Source of the DNA: CAYSLC01 sp964431545
GTDB taxonomy: Bacteria; Desulfobacterota; Desulfobacteria; Desulfobacterales; JAABSP01
Length of the DNA: 16,447 bases
Direction of reading: 5' to 3'
NCBI GenBank assembly: GCA_964431545.1
Contig: CAYSLC010000128.1
Span: forward strand, 1 to 16,447
Below the pieces are notes generated by a model. That model made no database searches. It saw only the letters and a program-made list of their open reading frames with translations, and was not told where the DNA came from. The position numbers and the translations under genes are program-made. Below are positions 7,618 to 12,841 of this stretch, piece by piece (position 1 is the stretch's first letter; each line of letters begins with the position of its first letter).

Positions 7618-7848
7618 TCAATGGCCGCAGCTGGAACAGCTTGTGGCCGCGCACCCGGAGCAGGAGCTGTCGGCCGCGGACCGGCTCACCGTCTGCCCGC
7701 CGCTCCCCTTGCTCACGAAGCCGCAGGCCGACATGAGCCGGTTGACCTCTTTCCCGTTGCAGGTGGGGCATTCCGGCTGGTCCGATCCGAGCACCAGGCA
7801 CTCGAAATCGCAGTCGCACCGGTCACAGTGGTATTCATAGATGGGCAT
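7618..7848 (-). CDS. FmdB-family zinc ribbon protein
   Basis: 76 residues. The N-terminus MPIYEYHC is the FmdB/CxxC regulatory-protein signature. Two CX2C knuckles (C8/C11 and C27/C30) can bind one zinc, and extra cysteines occur at 13 and 17. The C-terminal tail is rich in Ser and Cys (SSCSGC, SSCGH), as in many members of this family. The start follows AGGAGA 5 nt upstream. The function of the family is not well established; it was named from a regulator linked to formamidase and amidase operons. It sits directly upstream of hemC after a 119-nt spacer, which may mean it begins a transcription unit or has its own regulated leader. Confidence 0.85.
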   Translation of the reverse strand: MPIYEYHCDRCDCDFECLVLGSDQPECPTCNGKEVNRLMSACGFVSKGSGGQTVSRSAADSSCSGCAATSCSSCGH

Positions 7849-7967
7849 AATTCTCTCCTTCCATATACTTAGAGATTCGACCGCCTTCGGGTCGCCGGCC
7901 GAACCCCCCGGAAACCCGTTTCCGGAGATTCGGCAACCTCTAAATCTAACCACTCGGGGGCGGAAGA
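7849..7967 (-). other. 119-nt spacer with hairpins ahead of the fmdB-like gene
   Basis: This is the only real gap in the seven-gene minus-strand run. It contains an inverted repeat (CCGGAAA 7908-7914, four-base loop, TTTCCGG 7919-7925) and a smaller CGACC/GGTCG pair nearer the gene. No T-tract follows the hairpin, so it is not a clear terminator, and I see no convincing -35/-10 pair. GAGATTCG occurs twice on the plus strand (7872-7879 and 7925-7932). It may be a processing or partial termination site between the upstream selA group and the hem group. Confidence 0.35.
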
Positions 7968-8954
7968 TCAACCACCGCGCCGCTTCTCGGAAATGTGCCG
8001 TTCCGCCCCGGCGAGGCCTTCGACCACTCCGGCGGCGATGAGGGGGATCAGGATCTCATGGTGGCCCACCAGGTTGATCCCGCGCCCGCCCGAGGCGGTG
8101 GGCCGGCCCACCACATTGGTCATGGGGCGGTAGTGGCGGATGAAGTCGAGGTTGACGGCGGTGAAGCGTTCCAGGGGATGGCCCAGGTTCCGGACCAGGG
8201 TGACCGCCTTGAGGAAGACCTCCGGCAGGATCACGGCGGAGCCGACGTTGAGATGGACCCCCTCCGACAGGGCGGCGACCACCGAGGCGAAGGTCCGGAA
8301 GTCCCGGTGGGAGGCGGCCCCTGCCGCCGCCGGGTCGAAGGCCGGGTGCATGTGGATGATGTCCGTGCCCATGGCCAGATGGACCGTCACCGGGATCCCC
8401 AGCCGGGCCCCGGCCGCCAGGATGCTGTGGTCGGCATGGGGGAGGGCCCGGTCGAGGATCGCTCCGCCCACCGCCTCGCCCAGGCCGATCCCTTCGGCCC
8501 CGGCCCGTCCGATGGCCCGGCCCAGGAATTCTCCGGTCTCCCGGGCCATGCCGAAGGCGCCCCGGCCGAGGACCGCCCCCACGTCCTCGGAGGTGGCGCC
8601 GGTCATGGCCAGCTCGAAGTCGTGGATGATGCCGGCGCCGTTCATGGCCACCGCCGTGACCGCCCCCCGCTCCATGAGATCGATGACCACGGGGGCGAGC
8701 CCCACCTTGATGACGTGGGCCCCCATGGCGAAGACCACCATCCGGCCGTCCGTCGCGGCCCGGACCACTGCGGAGATGACGGCCCGCAGGTCGTCGGCGG
8801 CCAGAATGGCCGGCAGGCGCTCCAGGAACCGGTCGAAGGCGCCCCCGGCCTCCCAGGGGCGGGCCGCGTCGCCGATATGGACCTTGCTGGACCGTTCGGA
8901 CAGTCCGTAGGTCTTGAGTCCGGACAGGTCGATGGGTTTGAAGGGATCGGACAT
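7968..8954 (-). CDS. Conserved protein of unknown function, possibly deoxyhypusine-synthase-like fold
   Basis: 328 residues, no signal peptide or membrane segment. Strongly patterned blocks suggest an enzyme: GAHVIKVGLAPVVIDLMERG, NGAGIIHDFELA, HLAMGTDIIHMHP, GSAVILPEVFLKA and GGRGINLVGHHEIL. The Gly-rich strands and the 'NGAGIIHDFE' and 'LIPLIAAG' blocks recall the NAD-dependent deoxyhypusine synthase superfamily, but I see no diagnostic lysine motif and the match is from memory of patterns only. The His and Asp residues in the IIHMHP and IIHDFE blocks are candidate catalytic or metal ligands. Start at ATG 8954 with AAGG upstream; it begins 9 nt after the gmhA stop, so it shares that transcript. 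I cannot assign a function. Confidence 0.8.
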   Translation of the reverse strand: MSDPFKPIDLSGLKTYGLSERSSKVHIGDAARPWEAGGAFDRFLERLPAILAADDLRAVISAVVRAATDGRMVVFAMGAHVIKVGLAPVVIDLMERGAVTAVAMNGAGIIHDFELAMTGATSEDVGAVLGRGAFGMARETGEFLGRAIGRAGAEGIGLGEAVGGAILDRALPHADHSILAAGARLGIPVTVHLAMGTDIIHMHPAFDPAAAGAASHRDFRTFASVVAALSEGVHLNVGSAVILPEVFLKAVTLVRNLGHPLERFTAVNLDFIRHYRPMTNVVGRPTASGGRGINLVGHHEILIPLIAAGVVEGLAGAERHISEKRRGG

Positions 8955-8963
8955 GGGGCTACC

Positions 8964-9557
8964 TTAGGCTTGGGCGTCCGCCGGGAACCGGTCGGGATAG
9001 AGGATCCGGTCCACCAGGTCGCAGAGGATGTGGCCCAGGGTGATGTGGGTCTCTTGAATTCGGGCCGTCACCGGCGAATCGACAGTGAAGACCAGGTCGG
9101 CCAGATGGGCCAGCTCTCCGCCCGGGCCCGTGAGGCCGATGGTGAAAAGGCCCATCTCCCCGGCCGTCCGCACCCCGTTCACCACATTGGGGGAGTTGCC
9201 GCTGGTGCTGATGCCCACGGCCACGTCCCCCCGGCGGCCCAGGGCCCGGATCTGCTTTTCGAAGACCACCTCGAAGTGGTAGTCGTTTCCGATGGCGGTG
9301 AGAATCGAGGTGTCGGTGGTCAGGGCCAGGGCCGCCAGGGGCGGTCGCTCCACCCGAAACCGGTTGACGAACTCCGCCGCCAGGTGCTGGGCGTCGGCGG
9401 CGCTGCCACCGTTGCCGAAGATCAGAAGCTTGTTTCCATCCGCCAGGGCGGCGGCGATCCGCTCGGCCCCCCGGATGATTCGGTCGGTCTGGGACCGGAT
9501 GGAGGCCTGCTTCACCCGGACGCTGCCGTCGAGCGTATCGAGGATGATCTCCTTCAT
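8964..9557 (-). CDS. gmhA: Phosphoheptose isomerase, SIS domain protein GmhA
   Basis: 197 residues, a typical GmhA length. One SIS domain carries the phosphosugar-binding motifs FGNGGSAADAQHLAAEF and ISTSGNSPNV, plus the C-terminal ETHITLGHILCDLVD helix common to GmhA. It converts sedoheptulose 7-phosphate to D-glycero-D-manno-heptose 7-phosphate, the first step to the ADP-heptose used in the lipopolysaccharide core. The start is fixed by the family N-terminus (MKEIILDTL) and overlaps the selA stop as ATGA; the longer frame back to 9743 lies inside selA and is a shadow. A related DiaA-type SIS protein is the main alternative. Confidence 0.9.
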   Translation of the reverse strand: MKEIILDTLDGSVRVKQASIRSQTDRIIRGAERIAAALADGNKLLIFGNGGSAADAQHLAAEFVNRFRVERPPLAALALTTDTSILTAIGNDYHFEVVFEKQIRALGRRGDVAVGISTSGNSPNVVNGVRTAGEMGLFTIGLTGPGGELAHLADLVFTVDSPVTARIQETHITLGHILCDLVDRILYPDRFPADAQA

Positions 9558-10981
9558 GGGGTCCCGTCCCGGAGCAGCTCGGCGAACCGGTCCCGGATGA
9601 TCTCGGCGTCGCCCTCCCGCAGGGTCCTCGGGTCCACGAGGAAGGCCTCGTCCTCGATCCGGCCGATAACCGGCGGGGATCCCCTCCGCAGGAACCGCTC
9701 CATCCGGTTGGCCGACCATCCGTCCACCCGGATGTCGAGGCACCGGGTCGGCAGCACCATGAGGGGAAGGGCGCCGCCGCCCGCCCGGGAGGTTCGGTCC
9801 GAAAGGTCGATCCGGAGCCGGGAATCGTGCAGCCCGGACAGCAGGTCCTTCAGGGACGCGGCCCGCCCTTCGATCTCCGACAGGGGGAGGGTGAGGGCGG
9901 AAAGGGTCGGGATCTCCGCCACGGCCCGCTCCGGATCCCGGTAGAGGCGCAGAGTGGTCTCCAGGCCGGCCAGGGTCATCTTGTCGATGCGCAGGGCTCG
10001 GGTGATGGGGTTTTTCTTGATGCGGGAGATGATCTCCGAATCGCCGACGATGATCCCCGCCTGGGGCCCGCCCAGGAGCTTGTCCCCGCTGAAGGTGACC
10101 ACGTCGGCGCCGGCGGCCACCGATTCCTGGACCGTCGGCTCCTTGGCCATGCCGTACCGGGAGAAATCGATGAAGGTGCCGCTGCCCAGGTCCTCCATGA
10201 CCGGCACCCCGTGGCGGCCGCCCATCTCCACCAGCTCCCGGAGGGAGACCTCCCGGGTGAACCCCGAGATGGCGTAGTTGCTCTTGTGGACCTTCAGAAG
10301 AAGGCCCGTCTCCGGGCCCACGGCGGTTTCATAATCCCGGGGATGGGTCCGGTTGGTGGTGCCCACCTCCCGGAGGATCGCCCCGCTGCGGGCCATGACG
10401 TCGGGGATCCGGAAGGCGCCGCCGATCTCCACCAGCTCCCCCCGGGAGACGATCACCTCCCGCCCCCTGGCCAGGGTCTCCAGGCACAGGAGCACGGCGG
10501 CGGCGTTGTTGTTGACCACCATGGCGTCCGGGGCCCCCGTGACCTCGCAGAGGATGTCGGCCACGGCGGTGTACCGGGAGCCGCGCTCCCCCCGGTCCAG
10601 GTCGAACTCCAGGTTGGAGTACCCCCGGGCGATCCGTCCGATGTTCTCCACGGCCGACTCGGCCAGGGGGGACCGGCCGAGATTGGTGTGGACCACCACC
10701 CCCGCCGCGTTGACCACCGGGATCAGGTTGAAGGCCATCTCCCGCCGGACCCGTTCCGCCATCCGCTCCACCATCTCCCCGTCCCCGAGCCGGGACTCGG
10801 AGAGATCGGAGGCGTTGTCCAAAATCGACCGCCGGGTCGACGCCACCGTCTCCCGGGCCGAGCGGGTCAGGACGGAATGGGGGACCTCCCGGAACGTCTC
10901 CTCCCGCCGCGCCAGCTCGATGAGGTGGTCGACACCCGGAAGCATTCGAAGCAGGGTCTGTTGACGATCGGTGGGTGGCAT
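9554..10981 (-). CDS. selA: L-seryl-tRNA(Sec) selenium transferase
   Basis: 475 residues, close to the 463 of E. coli. A PLP enzyme that turns Ser-tRNA(Sec) into Sec-tRNA(Sec) with selenophosphate. The PLP-binding lysine is K301 in FSGDKLLGGPQAG. Other family blocks are NAAGVVVHTNLGRSPL, NLEFDL.RG.RG and VNNNAAAVLL. The start MPPTDRQQTLLRML fits the family N-terminus, though only a weak ribosome site is present; the frame remains open to 11071. It heads the minus-strand run and its stop overlaps the gmhA start. Its presence implies selenoproteins and selB/selC elsewhere in the genome; none is seen here. A plus-strand promoter overlaps its start codon. Confidence 0.96.
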   Translation of the reverse strand: MPPTDRQQTLLRMLPGVDHLIELARREETFREVPHSVLTRSARETVASTRRSILDNASDLSESRLGDGEMVERMAERVRREMAFNLIPVVNAAGVVVHTNLGRSPLAESAVENIGRIARGYSNLEFDLDRGERGSRYTAVADILCEVTGAPDAMVVNNNAAAVLLCLETLARGREVIVSRGELVEIGGAFRIPDVMARSGAILREVGTTNRTHPRDYETAVGPETGLLLKVHKSNYAISGFTREVSLRELVEMGGRHGVPVMEDLGSGTFIDFSRYGMAKEPTVQESVAAGADVVTFSGDKLLGGPQAGIIVGDSEIISRIKKNPITRALRIDKMTLAGLETTLRLYRDPERAVAEIPTLSALTLPLSEIEGRAASLKDLLSGLHDSRLRIDLSDRTSRAGGGALPLMVLPTRCLDIRVDGWSANRMERFLRRGSPPVIGRIEDEAFLVDPRTLREGDAEIIRDRFAELLRDGTP

Positions 10982-10989
10982 TGTATAGT
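10961..10989 (+). promoter_or_regulatory. Strong sigma-70 promoter facing infC, overlapping the selA start
   Basis: TTGACG (10961-10966, 5 of 6) and TATAGT (10984-10989, 5 of 6) are separated by exactly 17 bp. Transcription would start near 10996. The selA start codon (10981-10979, minus strand) lies inside the spacer. It is one of the best promoter matches in the window and leads into the terminator at 11160-11196, not directly into a gene. Confidence 0.65.
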
Positions 10990-10995
10990 GTTTCC

Positions 10996-11196
10996 GTGAA
11001 TGGGCCGAGGAAGGTCGGTGTCCGACGGGGTCGGCCGCGGGTTTGTGGTGATCTCCAAAACCATTTCGCACAGGAGCCTATACCAGCAACCTGGGGAAGT
11101 TTCAACCCCAACCGGACGGGCCGATGGGACCCGCCGGCGGCGGGGCCGGTTCGATCCGGCGGCGGGCCTTTGTTTTTCCGGCCCGCCGGGTTTTTT
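10996..11196 (+). ncRNA. Candidate small RNA or attenuated leader of about 200 nt
   Basis: The interval is bounded by a near-consensus promoter and a strong intrinsic terminator and contains no credible ORF. Local helices are perfect: GGCCGA (11003-11008) with TCGGCC (11031-11036), enclosing GTCGG/CCGAC; TGGGG (11092-11096) with CCCCA (11106-11110); CCCGCC (11130-11135) with GGCGGG (11139-11144); and GCCGG (11145-11149) with CCGGC (11156-11160). It does not match the tRNA, tRNA-Sec, SRP, tmRNA or RNase P signatures I checked by eye. Two readings are open: a free-standing small RNA in the size range of 6S RNA, or a leader of the infC operon in which the terminator is conditional (CCCGCCG at 11130-11136 could pair with the terminator's left arm). 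Its 5' end is antisense to the likely selA leader. Confidence 0.45.
11160..11196 (+). terminator. Intrinsic terminator upstream of infC
   Basis: A perfect 9-bp stem, CGGCGGGCC (11160-11168) with GGCCCGCCG (11180-11188), an 11-nt loop, then GG and six T (11191-11196). A second run of eight T follows at 11210-11217. The T-tract is only on the plus strand, so it ends a plus-strand transcript, and the only candidate is one beginning near 10996. Confidence 0.8.
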
Positions 11197-11218
11197 GGAC
11201 CGGGGGTGCTTTTTTTTC

Positions 11219-11245
11219 TTGCATTTCTCCATGTTGTCATATAAT
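11219..11245 (+). promoter_or_regulatory. Probable infC operon promoter
   Basis: A perfect TATAAT -10 (11240-11245) lies in an AT-rich island that is rare in this genome. The -35 is poor: TTGCAT (11219-11224) at a short 15-bp spacing. Transcription would start near 11252, downstream of the terminator at 11196, giving an infC leader of about 118 nt. Confidence 0.55.
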
Positions 11246-11251
11246 TGATAT

Positions 11252-11369
11252 TTAATTCGAGGGGTTTTCGAATCCCCGGCGGTACGGCCCGAAACGGAAG
11301 GCACCCTTCGGATACCGCGTCGGAAGGGGCCGAGGATGAAAAACGGCGAAATCATACGGGAGGTATGGC
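11252..11369 (+). promoter_or_regulatory. Structured infC leader with the ribosome site in a hairpin loop
   Basis: Two mutually exclusive hairpins open the leader: ATTCGA (11255-11260) with TCGAAT (11268-11273), or GGGG (11261-11264) with CCCC (11274-11277). Next, GCGGTA (11279-11284) pairs perfectly with TACCGC (11313-11318) around an inner GAAGG/CCTTC hairpin (11297-11309). Just before infC, CATAC (11353-11357) pairs with GTATG (11363-11367), leaving GGGAG, the Shine-Dalgarno core, as the loop. Leaders of infC operons are autoregulation targets of L20 and IF3 in other bacteria; that this one works so is inferred. Confidence 0.5.
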
Positions 11370-11891
11370 ATAGCTAAGGTACGACAGTCCAATCAGACGA
11401 ATATCAACCAAAAAATTAGGGCAAAAGAGGTTCGGGTGATCGATCCGGACGGCAATCAGATCGGTGTCGTGCCGACGGATAAGGCCTTGTCCGTGGCCGC
11501 CGATTTCGGGCTCGACCTCGTGGAGGTCTCCCCAAACGCCAACCCGCCGGTCTGTAAGATCATGGACTACGGGCGGTATAAGTATGAGCAGACCAAGAAA
11601 CAGCAAGAGGCGAAGAAGAAACAGAGCACCTTCCAGGTCAAGGAGATCAAGGTTCGCCCCAAGACCGGCGACCACGACCTGGAGGTGAAGATCGGCCATA
11701 TCCGGCGATTCCTGGAAAAAAAGGACAAGGTCAAGGTGACCCTCATCTTCCGGGGCCGGGAGATCACCTTGACGGACCTCGGCCGGGAGGTCCTCGAGAA
11801 GGTCGCCGAGGAGACCGAGGACATGGCGGTGGTGGAACAACACCCCAAGTTCGAAGGCCGTACGATGGTCATGGTGCTCTCGCCGAAATAG
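11370..11891 (+). CDS. infC: Translation initiation factor IF-3, probable AUA start
   Basis: 173 residues, near the usual 180. It binds the 30S subunit and rejects non-initiator tRNA and non-standard start codons. The sequence is clearly IF-3: QTNINQKIRAKEVRVIDPDG, LVEVSPNANPPVCKIMDYG, KYEQTKKQQEAKKKQ, then the C-terminal domain KIGHIRRFLEKKDKVKVTL. The GTG at 11436 would delete the conserved NINQKIRAKEVR block. Reading back in frame, the only start with a well-spaced ribosome site is ATA at 11370, six nt after GGAGG (11359-11363). An ATG at 11365 is one nt from the ribosome site, in another frame, and meets TAG after one further codon. E. coli infC uses AUU for autoregulation; AUA is the analogous rare choice here. 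No in-frame ATG exists between the ribosome site and the conserved region. Confidence 0.93.
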   Translation: MAKVRQSNQTNINQKIRAKEVRVIDPDGNQIGVVPTDKALSVAADFGLDLVEVSPNANPPVCKIMDYGRYKYEQTKKQQEAKKKQSTFQVKEIKVRPKTGDHDLEVKIGHIRRFLEKKDKVKVTLIFRGREITLTDLGREVLEKVAEETEDMAVVEQHPKFEGRTMVMVLSPK

Positions 11892-11924
11892 CTCGATCGT
11901 CCGTCCGATCATCCCCCCTCCCAG

Positions 11925-11960
11925 GGAGGCGACCGGGTGGGGAAAGCCTCCTGGACCACC
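11925..11960 (+). promoter_or_regulatory. Possible H-type pseudoknot in the infC-rpmI spacer
   Basis: GGAGGC (11925-11930) pairs with GCCTCC (11946-11951). Within its loop, GGTGG (11936-11940) can pair with CCACC (11956-11960) downstream, which makes a pseudoknot topology. A competing hairpin CCTCCC/GGGAGG lies at 11917-11929. In E. coli, L20 represses rpmI-rplT through a pseudoknot that involves the infC-rpmI region, so the location is suggestive. The connecting loop of 4 nt is short for a stable fold; this is by-eye pairing only. Confidence 0.35.
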
Positions 11961-11997
11961 GGGATTTATAAAGAATTCGAGTCGTAATTACGGAATT

Positions 11998-12041
11998 GGG
12001 TGGCGTGCGCTCCTTTCGATTGCTCACGCCACCCGTTTTTT
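11998..12041 (+). terminator. Intrinsic terminator (possible attenuator) between infC and rpmI
   Basis: A perfect 10-bp stem, GGGTGGCGTG (11998-12007) with CACGCCACCC (12025-12034), a 17-nt loop, one G, then six T (12036-12041). It stands only 34 nt before the rpmI start and I see no promoter after it, so rpmI, rplT and perhaps pheST must be reached by readthrough. CCACC at 11956-11960 could pair with GGTGG at 11999-12003 as an antiterminator. Confidence 0.8.
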
Positions 12042-12075
12042 GTATGTTTCAGAGCACTGGAAAGAGAGGTGGAAA

Positions 12076-12273
12076 ATGCCGAAAATAAAGACAAATCGTG
12101 GTGCCGCCAAGCGGTTCAAACGCACGGCGTCGGGAAAGTTCGTCTTCAACAAGTCCCACGCCAGCCATATCCTGACCAAGAAGTCCCGGAAGCGGAAGCG
12201 GGCCCTGCGCAAGAGCGGGCTGATCGACCGGACCAATCAGCGGGAACTGCGGCTTCTGCTCCCCAATGGGTAG
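12076..12273 (+). CDS. rpmI: 50S ribosomal protein L35
   Basis: 65 residues, the standard length. It opens with MPKIKTNRGAAKRFKRTASG, the L35 signature, and has the basic KKSRKRKRALRKSG stretch. A component of the large ribosomal subunit. The ATG at 12076 follows GAGAGGTGG; an in-frame ATG at 12040 would add 12 residues overlapping the terminator T-tract and is not used. It lies between a terminator/attenuator upstream and an unusually long gap before rplT. Confidence 0.97.
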   Translation: MPKIKTNRGAAKRFKRTASGKFVFNKSHASHILTKKSRKRKRALRKSGLIDRTNQRELRLLLPNG

Positions 12274-12295
12274 TGCCGTGGCGGCGGGCCGGGCT

Positions 12296-12457
12296 ATGAG
12301 GATTCGGACCGGCATTCGCCCCGGCGGCCGGCGGAATGCGCGGCGGCTGGCGGAACGTGTGAAGGATTACCGAGGGGTTACGAAGTACTATATGTTGGAC
12401 CCAAAAACGACGAATGCGGCCGATATCTGGAGCCGCGTGGAGGAGAACCACCCATGA
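12296..12457 (+). CDS. Short ORF in the rpmI-rplT gap, coupled to rplT; may not be a real protein
   Basis: A 53-codon frame whose TGA overlaps the rplT ATG as ATGA, the usual geometry of translational coupling. An earlier in-frame ATG at 12266 overlaps the end of rpmI. No good ribosome site precedes either start. Codon third positions are about 73% GC, well below the neighbouring genes, which argues against a normal coding gene. The predicted start MRIRTGIRPGGRR and the following VKDYRG resemble the L20 start MRIKRGFKARRRR and AKGYRG, with a two-residue offset. It could be a decayed partial duplication of rplT, an mRNA operator, or chance. Confidence 0.25.
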   Translation: MRIRTGIRPGGRRNARRLAERVKDYRGVTKYYMLDPKTTNAADIWSRVEENHP

Positions 12458-12804
12458 GGATCAAACGAGGATTCAAGGCGAGGAGGCGTCGGAAAAAGGT
12501 GTTGAAACTGGCCAAGGGCTACCGGGGCGGCCGCAGCAAGCTGTTTCGGACCGCGGCCGACTCCGTGGACAAGGCCCTGATGTACGCCTATCGGGACCGG
12601 CGCCAGCGGAAGCGGGACTTCCGCAGGCTCTGGATCACCCGCATCAACGCGGCCGCCCGCATGAACGGGCTCAGTTACAGCCGGTTCATCCAGGGGCTCA
12701 AGGCGGCCAACGTGGGGCTCGACCGGAAGGTGCTGGCGGAACTGGCGATCTCCGATCCCGACGGATTCACCCGGATCGCCCGGATGGCATCGGGACGGGC
12801 CTGA
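12454..12804 (+). CDS. rplT: 50S ribosomal protein L20
   Basis: 116 residues, normal length. It begins MRIKRGFKARRRRKKVLKLA, the L20 basic tail, and carries RDRRQRKRDFRRLWITRINA and NGLSYSRFI. It binds 23S rRNA early in 50S assembly and in other bacteria represses its own operon by binding the mRNA. The start follows GGAGGAG by 9 nt and overlaps the stop of the short upstream ORF. pheS follows after 37 nt. Confidence 0.98.
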   Translation: MRIKRGFKARRRRKKVLKLAKGYRGGRSKLFRTAADSVDKALMYAYRDRRQRKRDFRRLWITRINAAARMNGLSYSRFIQGLKAANVGLDRKVLAELAISDPDGFTRIARMASGRA

Positions 12805-12841
12805 TCTCCGGGGGTCCCCCGCAACGGACGTGGGAGTGAAC

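Noticed and set aside
7995..9944. Plus-strand frame of 649 codons opposite gmhA and the unknown enzyme
   Set aside because: It spans three real minus-strand genes and shows antisense composition only.
11003..11036. Resemblance of GAGGAAGGTCGG to the RNase P or SRP RNA signatures
   Set aside because: The RNase P core sequence and the SRP GGAAGGAAGC loop are not matched, and the transcript is too short for RNase P.
11144..11162. tRNA-like T-arm (GGTTCGATCC) suggesting selC near selA
   Set aside because: The perfect stem leaves a 6-nt loop instead of 7. No matching acceptor strand, anticodon arm with TCA or CCA end could be built on either side.
11255..11277. Another T-arm-like element in the infC leader (TTTTCGAATCCCC)
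   Set aside because: The loop length is wrong in either pairing and no cloverleaf forms around it on either strand.
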